Part shown: one piece after another, positions 31,524 to 42,831 of the stretch
Position numbering within the stretch: position 1 is the stretch's first letter
Layout of the letters: each line of letters begins with the position of its first letter
Assembly: GCA_007258455.2 (NCBI GenBank)
Contig: VDFB02252616.1
Coordinates: 118,766,552-118,830,551, forward strand
Length of the DNA stretch: 64,000 bases
Source of the DNA: Sequoia sempervirens
Lineage: Eukaryota > Streptophyta > Pinopsida > Cupressales > Cupressaceae
Direction of reading: 5' to 3'
The notes under the pieces: generated by a model
Database searches by the model: none
What the model was told of the DNA's origin: nothing
What the model saw: only the letters and a program-made list of their open reading frames with translations
Translations under genes and position numbers: made by a program

Positions 31524-33086
31524 GCTTTTCTTGTATTGAGATTAGTTTGAACCATAAAATGAGGATCAATTTTCAAGAATAGAAGAGATGAATCTCTTGA
31601 TTCTTTGGATTGATCTTTATTTTATGTCCAAAGTAGAATTTTTTTTAGGATATCTTAAGGATCAAGAGATGATATGGTGATGATGTAAGGGATGAATGGT
31701 GTGGATGCTATGGTCCTTTGATCAATCTTGATGAGAGATGCTAGGCTCTTTGGGGCTTCAGATATGTTTCAATTTTTTTATTTTGATTTTCCCTTGGGAT
31801 TTGTCCTTGATTGATTTTGATTTTGATTTTGATTTTGAACAAATAAACCCTAAGATGTTTGGATGATTACCTAAGGGATAGATTTGATCAAAGGATGATA
31901 ATTTAAATATGTGTGGGGAGAAGGATGTATCTACCCACACATATTCAAACAAGATGATAGTTGCACTAAGCATATGAAGAAGGATTCATCTACATATACT
32001 AAGCTAAACAAGATGATTTTGATAACTTTGACTAAGCATATGCAAAAGGATGCATCTACACATACCTAGCCAAAGGTGATTTTGATAAAGTTTTCAAGGA
32101 TTTAGTCTCAATGTTTTTGATGATTTTGATTTTGCCAAAAAAGCTTAGTATTAAGGATGATTTCAAGATTTCTCCAAAAGGTGATGGTGAGATGATCTTT
32201 GTTTTGATGGATGAAGGATGGATGAGAAGATTTTGATTTGCTTTGATCCTAAGATGAACCTAAAAAGGACACTTTGTTTTCCTAGACCTAGGTATTGAAG
32301 AACATGCAAATGCTTCCTAGAGACATTTATACCCAAGAAATGATTTCATTTCAACATACATTTTCGGATTTTGAACCAATGACTTTTGCTTTAGGATTTG
32401 GACTTTTGAAGTTTCAACACACATGAAAGTTCATTTTTCTTAGCTTTGCTTAATGGATTTATTTTACCAAAAAAACTTTCTTTGATTAAGTTTTCAAACT
32501 AAGATGTCCAATGTCTAAATTTCTTCAAATCCCACAAGATATGTTATGTGGAAATTTGATGAAGTCAAGGAAAAGGTTTTCCTATTGTTTACTTTAGTAG
32601 ACAAATCAAGATGTAATCCAATGTTTAGAAACCTCTAAGGACGTGAATCCAAAGGGCAAGCAATAACATATGGATCGAGTCAATTGCATTTGTCTCCAAA
32701 AGGGTTTGAAATTTGGATGATGTTAAGTGTTTGTTTTTGAGACGTTTTCGATCAAGTAATGCATTTTGTAACCCAAGAATAAGGACAATCCTATGGATGT
32801 GTAAAACAATATTTGTTGGATTCCCACTTGGACAAGTCCATCTATGCTTATCTTTAGTGAATGGTTAGATGCTTGACCCCACTGGCTCCCCTCCATGACA
32901 CTCACTTATATGGGGCAGCCAAGCATCAATACCCATGAAACTCCCATGGCATGTTTTCCATTTCTACTAAAAGACCATAAAAGTGTGGGGTGGCTTTAGA
33001 ATGACCATTCTTGCACCAACAAATAGATTAAAGGATTTTGGAAAATTCTAGCACATGGGTTTTAATAAGGACTTTCCGTTCGTGGA
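31524..33086 (-). other. Element B leader, inner part
   Basis: Non-coding leader between gag and the copia insertion. Three degenerate units of about 60-67 bp with AAGGATGCATCTACACATA and ACAAGATGATTTTGAT lie at about 31905-32075. Nothing else recognised. Confidence 0.5.
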
Positions 33087-33091
33087 GATTG
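33087..33091. repeat. Copia target-site duplication, left copy
   Basis: GATTG, identical to 40295-40299. Confidence 0.93.
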
Positions 33092-34607
33092 TGTAAGGAA
33101 AATTAGATGCGGAAACAATTCTCCTAACGTCAATACCTTAGGAAAGAATGTAGATATACTTTTAAATTTTTCAATTACAGTTCAACTAAGATGCACTATG
33201 AAACAGATAACAGAAACAGAGTATTTTCCAATCACACATGAACACCAGATATATGTGGGAAAACCCTTACGGGAGAAAAACCAACCACACCAAGAGAAAT
33301 CACTTTGTATTACAGTAATGGAGATTACATACAAATGCTAGACTTATCTTTCTGGTGTCATTATACAGCAACATTCACCATGAACATTCTTGTACAGGAA
33401 CCTTCAAGTTACAGTCTTTACAGAATAGAATTCATTTACTGATACAATCACTCAACCATTTGTCGATCCAACCAACCCGATTACAATATGCAATCACAGA
33501 GTATATCCATATCGAACTCTGTCTATAGAACTTCCTCACAAAACTGTCACACTGAACCAACTGCTAACGGTTCACATTTGGCTCCTCCTATTCATCCATG
33601 AGATGCCACATCGGAAAGTCTTACTCGGTCAACAGAATTCACACTGTGTTGGCATCTCGGTGAGACATTAACAATGTCTCGCTGATGCCACATAACCTTC
33701 ATACCGAAGTCACCAAGAGTAACCGATATCGCCAAGACGTTCCATTGAGCTTCATGTGTTACACCGAGTCACCAAGCAGTTGTCCAGACCTATCACTTTC
33801 ACCAGGAGATCATAGCGAGCCACCAAAGGTTATACCGAAGTCACAAGTCATATCGAGCTCCAAAGAACAGTCGGCAAGACTTACATCTTTTGCCGAGAGA
33901 ACATACCAAACTCCAAGACTTACCCCGAAGGCTTCAACATAAAGCACTGTCGGCGAGACATCTTACTTTCGCTAAGACATCACACCGAGCTCTAAGACTT
34001 ACCCTGAAGTATTCTGTCACCAAGAGTTATACCGAAGATCCCTTATCATCGGCGAGACTTACATTCTTCACTGGGACTTCTTCCCGAACCATTTGGGCTA
34101 CCCTGATAGCCATCAGCTATCGGAAAGACATCCTTCAGTCACTAAGACATTTCTCTGAAAGCCTTTGTGTTACATCGATGAACAACATTTGAACCTCCAT
34201 CGGTGAGACCTTTGCACATCGGTAAGACTTCTTACCGATAGACTATAAGCTACGACGAAGACCAACATGTAACATATTGTCGGCGAGACTCTAACACTTC
34301 GCTGGGACTTCTCACCGAGTTGCTATAAGCTACCCCGAAGCCCGTGGTCACCATGAGTCTCCCCGATACACAATTGAATGGCCTGTCGGCCAGAGGTCTC
34401 CCGAGTGCTAAGAGGTCATACCGAACACTCCTTGTCACAGTGATAGCTCCATAGTGAAAGCATTTAGAAGACAGAAACTTGGTCACAACGACCTATACAA
34501 AACATGATGCTATCTATCTGCTAGTCATCCAAACATGATAGATGTCATACCGACTTTGCTCTAATGGAGGTTTCAGCCTATATTGTTTGAGGCACATATT
34601 TCCAACA
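33092..34607 (-). repeat. Copia 3' LTR
   Basis: Begins TGTAAGG and ends TCCAACA. Between about 33640 and 34560 it holds many degenerate copies of words such as CGGCGAGAC, TTCACCGAG and TACCCCGAAG. Differences from the other copy are mostly C/T and G/A and look like about 5% by eye. Confidence 0.93.
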
Positions 34608-34625
34608 ATCTCCCACTTGATGAAG
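34608..34625 (-). promoter_or_regulatory. Copia polypurine tract
   Basis: CTTCATCAAGTGGGAGAT on the minus strand immediately before the 3' LTR. Confidence 0.75.
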
Positions 34626-34657
34626 ATCATACAGGCACCTCTAGAGCACAACATAAT

Positions 34658-36440
34658 TTACTGAAAAACATGGGCACTAAGGCCCATTGAACTGGCACAC
34701 CACTTGAACTTGTATGTGCTCATTGGCTTCGTCAATGAATTTGCAACATTCTCCAGAGTATCAACCTTTTCCAAACTAACCTTTCCATCCTCCACCATAT
34801 CTCGTACAAAATGGTACTGTAAGTCTATATGTTTCATCCTGGCATGGAAAGTAGGGTTCTTTGCCAGACAAATTGCACTCTGACTGTCACAGAAAATAGT
34901 TATTTCCCTTGCATCAAAACCAATGTTAGAACACAAATGTTTCAACCATACAACTTCTTTACAAGCATGAGTAGCTGCCATGTATTCAGCCTCCATAGTG
35001 GACAAAGTGACTACAACTTGCCGCTTGCTCATCCAACTCACTACACCACCATTCATCATGAAAATGTATCCATTGGTGGACCTCCTGTTGTCAATGTCCC
35101 CTGCCAATCAAAATCAACATAACCAAGAATGCTGAGAGTCCTCTATGATTCAACCAAGTTCCCATGGTAACACAAAGAAAAATTTGAACCTCCCTTCAAA
35201 TACCTAAACACTCTCTTCACAACATCCCAATGCGTTCTTCCTGGATTAGCCATAAATCGACTAAGAACTCCCACTGCTTGGGAAATGTCTGGCCTTGTAC
35301 AGACCATTGCATACATGAGACTGCTAACTGCACTAGCATAGGGTACATTGGTCATGTCCTCCATCTCAGTAGGAGATTTTGGACAATCCTCAACAGATAG
35401 CTTCATTCCCTGCATGACTTTTACCACTAGCTGTTTGCAATCATTCATACAAAATATCTCAAGAACAATCCTGACATACTTACTCTGACTGAGCCAAAGC
35501 TTTCTATTCTTCCTATCCCTGGTTATCTCCATCCCCAGAATATACCTTTCTGCACCAAGATCCTTCATTTCGAACTTAGCAGACAACTGAGACTTAAGAT
35601 CAGAAATCATTAGCTTGCTATTTCCTATGAACAACATATCATCAACATAAAGAGCAATAACAAGAACTTGATCACCTTCAACTTTATAATATACAGAGTG
35701 ATCATATTTTGATCTCACAAATCCCAAAGACAATACAAAAGTATCAAATTTTCGGTACCACATTCTAGGTGACTGCTTTAACTCATACAGAGACTTCTTT
35801 AATTTGCATACCAGTTTTTCTTTACCTTTCTCAACAAAGTGCTTAGGCTGGGACATATAGATATATTTTTCAAGATCACCATGAAGAAATGTTGTCTTCA
35901 CATCCATCTGTTCTACCTCTAAGTCATCTGTTATTGCAAGTGACAAAAGAAATCTGATAGATGTCAGCTTTGCTACAAGAGAAAATATTTCCTCATAATC
36001 GATTCCCTCTACCTAGGAATAACCCTTTGCAACCAGTCTTGCCTTATACTTTTCTACACTGCCATCTAGACCAATCTTTTTCTTAAATACCCATTTGTAG
36101 CCCACAGGTTTTCTACCTTCAGGAAAGGGCACCAAACTCCAAGTTTCACTTTTATCCAATGATGCCATCTCTTCGTTCATAGCTTCCAACCAAGAGTCTG
36201 AATCAGACATTTTAATTGCCTCTTTTATAGTCCTAGGCTCATCAGTACTAGAAATCAAAGCATAGGCACAAGTTGAATCAATCAATGAGAACCCATACCT
36301 ATCTGGTTGTTTTCTTTCTTGGGTTGACCTCCTCACTTGCTAAGGCTAAGGTTCTTCATCTTCAGAACTTTTTGAATTTCTTGAGCTCTCCTCAGTTTCA
36401 AGTACATTTTGAATTCTCTATTCCTCTTTCTCTGGTGTAG
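34658..36440 (-). pseudogene. Copia reverse transcriptase and RNase H
   Basis: Open stretches 36336-36013, 35946-35143 and 35107-34658 carry YKWVFKKKIGLDGSVEKYKA, VEQMDVKTTFLHGDLEKYI, CKLKKSLYELKQSPRMWY, LYVDDMLFIGNS (catalytic YVDD) and YILGMEITRD. RNase H follows with SWMSKRQVVVTLSTMEAEYM, FCDSQSAICLAKNP and HIDLQYHFVRD. Stops separate them. One near 36013, in GYS followed by a stop and VEGIDY, stands where the family usually has Gln, and a frame change lies near 35125. The domains are complete but not expressible as one polyprotein. Confidence 0.88.
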
Positions 36441-36524
36441 GAGGAATTAATGCTACATCCTTATTGTTTTCTGACTTTGTCTCTGACTGCAGATATAAAG
36501 TGGAAGGTTTCAGCTCATGAAAGA

Positions 36525-37187
36525 TTATGCTTCTACTATACAAAACCTTCTCCGTATCCAAAGCTTGTATCCCTTTATGACAACACTATAGCCAATAAAA
36601 ATACATTTGACAACCTTATTCTCCAATTTAGATCTTTTCACATCTGACACATGAGCATATGCCTCACAGCCAAAAACACGAACATGTCTAAGAGAGGGCT
36701 TCTTACCAGACCACGCTTCCAAAAGTGTTTTCTCAACAAGAGAAGAATTTGGAGAATGATTTATTAGATAACATGCAGTAGATACAACTTCAGCCCATAA
36801 TTTTTCCTCCAAGCCAGCACTACTGAGCATACTTCGTGCTCTCTCCATCACTTTCCTATTGAACCTTTCTGTAACTCCATTCTACTGTGGAGTATAAGGT
36901 GTAGTCTTGTGTCTTTTAATTCCATGGTCTTTACAGTATCTTTCAAATTCATCAGAACATAATTCACTGCCATTATCAGTCCTTAAGCATTTTATTTTTC
37001 TACCAATCTGATTTTCAACAAGATTTTTAAATTCTTTAAACCGACTGAATACTTCTGATTTACTCTTCAGAAAATAAATAAATGCTCTTCTTGAATAATC
37101 ATCAATGAACGACACATAGTATCTTGATTTAGACAAAGAAGGAACATCTACTGGACCAAACACATCCGAATGAATATAATCTAGCAA
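36525..37187 (-). pseudogene. Copia integrase core
   Basis: Carries LDYIHSDVFGPVD (first Asp), CLRTDNGSELCSDEF (second Asp) and, across a TAG that replaces a Gln in TPQQNG, GVTERFNRKVMERAR (Glu). Then come VSTACYLINHSPN and VRVFGCEAYAHV. The catalytic D-D-E residues are all present; only the stop near 36881 breaks it. Confidence 0.88.
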
Positions 37188-37229
37188 ACCAGAAAATTTA
37201 TGAGGACTGGAATAAAATGAAACATGGTG

Positions 37230-38670
37230 CTACTTTCCATATATACAGTGTTCACATAACTCAAATTCAAGATTACAATCTTCAAGCCCCTCAACCAGGT
37301 TTTTATTCTTCAAGGTTTTTAAAACTTTTTCTCCTATGTGGCCTAACCTATGATGCCAAAGCATAGTCTTCTTTGCAGGAAGTTTTACTTCCATAGAGTT
37401 TTCATAATTAGGGATATTTCCCTCTTTACCTCCATGAGCAGCTTTCAGTGACTTTCCAGAGACACTATTACATTGAACAACATGTGCATCCAGCTTGTAC
37501 AGGGTACCAATTCGAGCACCTCTAGCCAACACCATTGAACCTCTAGTCATCTTGCAGCCATTTCCAGAGAACGTAACTTGTACTCTAATATCATTCAGCA
37601 TACTTACAGATAATAGATTTTGAGCCAGACCCGGTATATGCATTACATTATTGATTCCCTTCACTCTGCCATTGGGGAATTGTATTCTAACTCTTCCATG
37701 GACAACTATATCCAAAGTTGAATCACTCGCTAAGTACACCTTTCCACCATTGTATTCTTCATACTTCATGAACCATTCTCTGTGAGATGTCATGTGGAAA
37801 GATGCTCCAGAATAAATTAGCCAGACATCATCTGATGCCTGTGTAGCCAAGGCTACAATGAAGGCATCACCATCACTATGAGAAGAACCATTATCGGAAG
37901 AGCCCTTCTTCTTCTTCTTTTTCTCCTCTTTACAATCCTTTTGAACATGACCAGGTTTCCCACAGTTCCAGCACTTCACCTTGGACTTCTTGCCAGGAGA
38001 CTTTGATCTCCCATTTGATTTCGATTTGGACTTCTTGTCCTTCTTCTTGCCTTTCTCTTTCGGTTTTCCTCTGACAGCAAGAGCTTCCTTCGCCATCTTA
38101 GAAGATTTCCTTCTCATCTCTTCTGACAACAAATATGCAACAACATCTTCCATCTTGAAACTGGATGTTGTACTCCCAATCACCATCACCAGATGATCCC
38201 ATGAGTCTAGCAAAGAACACAATAGAAGCATACATCGATCCTCTTCTTCAGTCTTCACACCAACAGATGTCAATTGAGCAATTAGCATATTAAATGCATT
38301 CAAATGATTAGCCACAGACCCTCCTTCCTGCATTCTCAATGAGTACAACTTCTTCCTCAGGAACAGTTTATTCACCAAATATTTCCTCTGATAAATAGAT
38401 GCCAGTCTCTTCCACAAAGAAGAGGCAGTCTTCTCCTCATACACATTCAGAAGCACTGAGTCTGCCAAATAGAGCCTTATCATCCCCTTAGACATCCTAT
38501 TTGCAAGGTCCCAATCTTCTTGCTTCATGCATGTAGGTTTAGTTCTAGACACTACAAGCCATAGATCACGATCAACTAGAAGATCCTCCATCTTGAGTTT
38601 CCACAACTCAAAGTTACTGCCATTGAACTTCTCTATTTCAAAATTTCTAGATGTACTAGCTATCTCATCC
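37230..38670 (-). pseudogene. Copia gag, protease and integrase zinc-binding region
   Basis: The gag part has WKLKMEDLLVDRDLW, SLWKRLASIYQRKYLVNKL and CWNCGKPGHVQKDC (CCHC zinc knuckle, about 37990-37945). The protease motif reads WLIYSGASFHMT, with Tyr where the catalytic Asp of D-S-G-A belongs (TAT for GAT, near 37818). The end has LWHHRLGHIGEKVL and CEHCIYGK, the HHCC integrase part. The frame is open from at least 38606 to 37230. No in-frame ATG precedes the ELWKLKMED block; coding words reach back to about 38670, so the original start seems lost. Confidence 0.88.
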
Positions 38671-38762
38671 TGTAATCAAAAATAAAAATTTCTACAAGAC
38701 TCCCACTGAACATAATTGACACAAAAAACCCAACGTACCCACAAGGATAACACAACTGGCCA

Positions 38763-38775
38763 GGCTCTGATACCA
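38763..38775 (-). promoter_or_regulatory. Copia primer-binding site (initiator tRNA-Met)
   Basis: TGGTATCAGAGCC on the minus strand, two bases from the 5' LTR. This is the usual initiator tRNA-Met site of plant copia elements. Confidence 0.92.
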
Positions 38776-38777
38776 CT

Positions 38778-40294
38778 TGTAAGGAAAATTAGATGTGGAA
38801 ACAATTCTCCTAACGTCAATACCTCAGGAAAGAATGCAGATATACTTTTAAATTTTTCAATTACAGTTCAACTAAGATGCACTATGAAACAGATAACAGA
38901 AACAGAGTATTTAACAATCACACATTAACACCAGATATACGTGGGAAAACCCTTACGGGAGAAAAACCCACTACACCAAGAGAAATAACTTTGTATTACA
39001 GTAATGGAGATTACATACAAATTCCAGACTTATCTTTCTAGTGTCATTATATAGCAGCATTCACCATGAACATTCTTGTACAGGAACCTTTGAGTTACAG
39101 TCTTTACAGAATAGAATTCATTTACTGATACAATCACTCAACCATTCATCGATCCAACCAACCCAATTACAATCTGCAATCACAAAGTATATCCATGTCG
39201 AACTCTGTCTGTAGAACTTCCTCACAGAACTGTCACACCGAACCAACTGCTAACGGTTCACATTCGGCTCCTCCTATTCATCCACGAGATGCCACATCAG
39301 AAAGTCTTACTCGGTCAACATAATTCACATTGTGTTGGCATCTTGGTGAGACACTAACAGTGTCTCACCAATGCCACATAACCTTCATACCGAAGTCACC
39401 AAGAGTAACCGATATCGCCAAGATGTTCCATTGAGCTTCATGTGTTACACCGAGTCACCAAGCAGTCGCCTAGACCTATCGATTTCGCTAGGAGATCATA
39501 GCGAGTCACCAAAGGTTATACCGAAGTCACAAGTCATATCAAGCTCCAAAGAACAGTCGGCAAGACTTACATCTTTCGCCGAGAGAACATACTGAACTCG
39601 AAGACTTACCCCGAAGGCTTCAAAATAAAGCACTGTCGGCGAGACATGTTACTTTCGCTAAGACATCACACCGAGCTCTAGGAATTACCCTGAAGTATTC
39701 TATCACCAAGAGTTATACTGAAGATCCCTTATCATCGGTGAGACTTACATTCTTCACTGGGACTTCTTCCCGAACCATTTGGGTTACCCCGATAGCCATC
39801 GGCTATCAGTAAGACATCCTTCAGTCGCTAAGACGTTTCTCCGAAAGCCTTTGTGTTACATTGATGAACAACATTTGAACCTCTGTTGGTGATACCTTTG
39901 CACATTGGTAAGACTTCTTACCGATAGACTATAAGCTACGCCGAAGACCAACATGTAACATACTATCAGCGAGACTCTAACACTTCACTGGGACCTCTCA
40001 CCGAGCCGCTATAAGCTACCCCAAAGCCCGTGGTTGCCATGAGTCTCCCCGATACATGATTGAATGGCCTGTCAGCTAGAGGTCTCCCAAGCACTAAGAG
40101 GTCATACTGAACACTCCTTTTCACAGCGATAGCTCCACAGTGAAAGCATTCGGCAAGACAGAAACTTGGTCACAACGACCTGTACAAAACATGATGCTAC
40201 CAATTTGCTAGTCGGCCAGACATGATAGATGTCATACCGAATTTTCTCTAATGGAGGTTTCAGCCTGTATTGTTTGAGGCACATATTTCCAACA
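38778..40294 (-). repeat. Copia 5' LTR
   Basis: Begins TGTAAGG and ends TCCAACA. A TATA-type word (TATATAA, minus strand) lies at about 39047-39053, in U3. It shows the same internal repeat field as the other copy (about 39330-40240). Confidence 0.93.
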
Positions 40295-40299
40295 GATTG
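40295..40299. repeat. Copia target-site duplication, right copy
   Basis: GATTG, identical to 33087-33091. Confidence 0.93.
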
Positions 40300-41542
40300 A
40301 CCCATACGACAAGAGTCCCCTTTCGGATCCATCTTGTCGGAATCAACCGCGTGATATTTCCGTTTACTCCAATACTCACATTTATATACCGGTTGGAAAT
40401 ACTTTTGGCTTTAGAGTGTTACCGGTTGAGTACTTTTTCCCCAAGACAGGCCCTCTAGGATAAACAAAAGCGAATAAGGAACAATATTCATAACTCGATC
40501 AATCCTTGTTGGCAAAAAAGAGAGAATATACACAACAATGCCCCTACCCACACTCGCACAAGATGTTGTTCAATTTTAAACCAAAATCGAAGTGTGTAGG
40601 TGATTGCTTTGTCTCAACCTAAAATCATGAAAAAGGCCTTTTGATTCTCAAGATCGCTATAAAGTGCGAGAGAAACGCATACGTCCTTTTTCAATGAGGT
40701 TAGTTCAAGTAAGCCTTCACAAAAACAAAGTTGCACTTGTTCTTTTTAAATCCTCAAAGAAAAATGTGAGTTCTTTTTAAGCACCCAAAATACAAGTGAG
40801 AGACATCTTGTTTAATTTGTTAACCAAAGAAACAAACTCTAGTGTGTTGTGATCCTAATGTTCATTTTAGCCTTTTGCAAGAAATGGAAAGATTCTTTTT
40901 TTAAACCTAAATGAAAACTAGTGTCCTAAGAAAGAAGTGATAACAATTCCTTAAAAGTGTTAACCAAACACTAAAGTGTTTAAAAACACTTTGATTTGAT
41001 GAAACATCCCCCTCATGCTTTTCCTTTCTTTGTTTTTTCGATTTCCAACCTACAAGGAAAAAACCAGTCAGATTCTGGAAAATACAGAGACCAAAAAGTA
41101 GAAAATAGAGGACAAATTAATCATTAACCCAAAAGCACGTGCTAAAATTAAATTTCCCCTTTTTACTCCTTTCCAGCGTCGCAACTCGTAATTGTGTCAT
41201 AGTTTTATTTCTAAGCGGTGCTCTTATAGCGCCGCTTGCCAGTCAGCGTCACTCTGTGTCAGGACAAAGAGGTCAATTGCGTCGCAGTTTTCTTCTAGCA
41301 TTGTAATTTGATATTTTTGAAAAAATTTGTGAATCAACGAGTCCAGCGGTGAAGTTTATAATTAAAATTAACTTGGTGGGACAAGTCCAGCGTCGCACTT
41401 TGAGTTTCCCGCGGTGCTATATAGCGACACTGAAGAGACAGTGGCACCAAAACAGTGATGCTGAGCTCCCAGCGTTGGAATTTTCTATGTATGAGCAAAA
41501 ACGTGGAAATTTTGGGAGAAAGTGATAGAGAATGATATCCAG
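40300..41542 (-). other. Element B leader, outer part
   Basis: Non-coding sequence between the copia insertion and the primer site of B. About 41170-41480 has a cluster of GCGCCGC, AGCGTCGCA and AGCGGTGCT words like that at 18363-18670. Confidence 0.5.
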
Positions 41543-41560
41543 CCTCCTTCTAGCACCAAA
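41543..41560 (-). promoter_or_regulatory. Probable primer-binding site of element B
   Basis: The minus strand reads TTTGGTGCTAGAAGGAGG directly after the 5' LTR end (ACACA). Position and the leading TGG fit a tRNA primer site. I could not assign the tRNA with confidence. Confidence 0.6.
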
Positions 41561-42826
41561 TGTGTGAACCCCAATCCTAGTACCTACAAAACAACAAGAA
41601 TAAACGAGTTAAACAAGAGATTGCAAGCTAAAACAAGAATTCCCCATGAAATCCATTTACAAACTCAAAGTAGGAAAGAAAACAATGAAAAGCATAATAA
41701 AGAGAACAAAATAGTTTGAATCCTAATTTAAATGTGCAAACTCATGTTCCCATGGGGGAATTGGTGCCAATTTGATGTGAAAATTGGCCCTTTCCTAATT
41801 CTTAAAATGCAAGCTTGATATGTTGATGAAGGATGAGAGCTCCAAGCCAAAAATCTGCAAAAACCTAACTAAGAACTCAATGATAATGGATGAAATTTTG
41901 AGAGATCTTTGAGCATGGTAACTTTGCATAAATTGTGGATGATCAAATGAGGATATGAGCACTTTATTTATAGAATGCCAAGATGGATGAATGTCCAAAT
42001 TTGAGCAATTTGGGACTAACATTCATCCAATGGCATGATGCCACTTGTCAATCTATGAATGGATGAAGGATGTGTAAGATTTGGGGATTGTGCCAATAAA
42101 TGCATAATTTTGAATTTCAAATTTGTTGAAATGACTTGCAAGAGGGAAGAAAAAATGCAATAAATGCCACTTGGCTTAAGGCAAAGGACATGTAAGATGA
42201 AGTTATTGCCTTGTTGGATGTACATGTTGACTTAGAATTTTTGAATTCAAATTGAGAGAATATTCCAAAAGATGCCTTGTGAGGAAAATAGAGATTTAAT
42301 AAATGAATTAAATCTATTTTCATGTGCAACTTGCATTATCTAGAGGATGGGACATGAGATGAGATTAAATTAATCAAGGGTTAATTAATTTAATGAGATA
42401 GGTTAGATGATGTGACCCTTTTGACTCAAATTTATGGATTTATTTAAATAAAAAAAGGGAGGAATATGACAAGAGATTAATTAAATAAGGATTTTGATTT
42501 ATTTAATTAAAAGAGATGGTGTTAGATTAAATCAAATAAGGTTTTAATTTATTTAATTTAATGGATAGACTTTGGAGATTTAATCAAATAAATTGATTAT
42601 TTAATTAAATAGGGATAATTAGATCAGATGAATTGATTTAATTAACAAAAGAGACCGACTTAATTAGATAAAATGATTTATTTAATTAAGGGATGAAAAT
42701 TGATGAATTTAATCAGATAAGGAAATTTGATTAAATGGTTAGACTGAGGGATGATTCAGGAAGAAATGATGTTAGTAGGTCGGGGTCAAGTGCACAACGT
42801 CAATCAGTATATTTTACATGTCTACA
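41561..42826 (-). repeat. Element B 5' LTR (right copy)
   Basis: 1266 bp, TGTGTGAACC to TGTCTACA. The TATA box (TATAAATA, minus strand) at 41965-41972 would drive gag-pol. A TTAATTAA-type block lies at about 42360-42770. Confidence 0.92.
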
Positions 42827-42831
42827 AATGG
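42827..42831. repeat. Target-site duplication of element B, right copy
   Basis: AATGG, identical to 16517-16521. Confidence 0.93.

Larger units (their letters stand above)
33092..40294 (-). mobile_element. Ty1/copia LTR retrotransposon nested in element B
   Basis: LTRs of 1516 and 1517 bp (33092-34607, 38778-40294) begin TGTAAGG and end TCCAACA, with an exact 5-bp duplication GATTG. The primer site next to the right LTR matches initiator tRNA-Met, and the purine tract next to the left LTR confirms minus-strand orientation. Domain order gag, protease, integrase, reverse transcriptase, RNase H is the copia order. The gag and RNase H words resemble the Tork/Tnt1 group. Total 7203 bp. Internal stops and a lost protease Asp make it defective. 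Confidence 0.95.
16522..42826 (-). mobile_element. Element B: giant Ty3/gypsy LTR retrotransposon (Tat/Ogre-like), same family group as A
   Basis: LTRs of 1264 and 1266 bp (16522-17785, 41561-42826), an exact 5-bp duplication AATGG, a polypurine tract at 17786-17804 and minus-strand gag-pol define a complete insertion. Its length is 26.3 kb with the copia element and about 19.1 kb without it. LTR differences counted by eye are about 2-3%, so it is fairly young. The domain order is the same as in A and the antisense PMD frame is again between integrase and the polypurine tract. It inserted into the AT-rich section of A just after A's own PMD frame. Confidence 0.93.

Noticed and set aside
41543..41560. 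Naming the tRNA that primes element B
   Set aside because: The site starts with TGG as expected, but I could not match the remaining bases to a specific tRNA with confidence.
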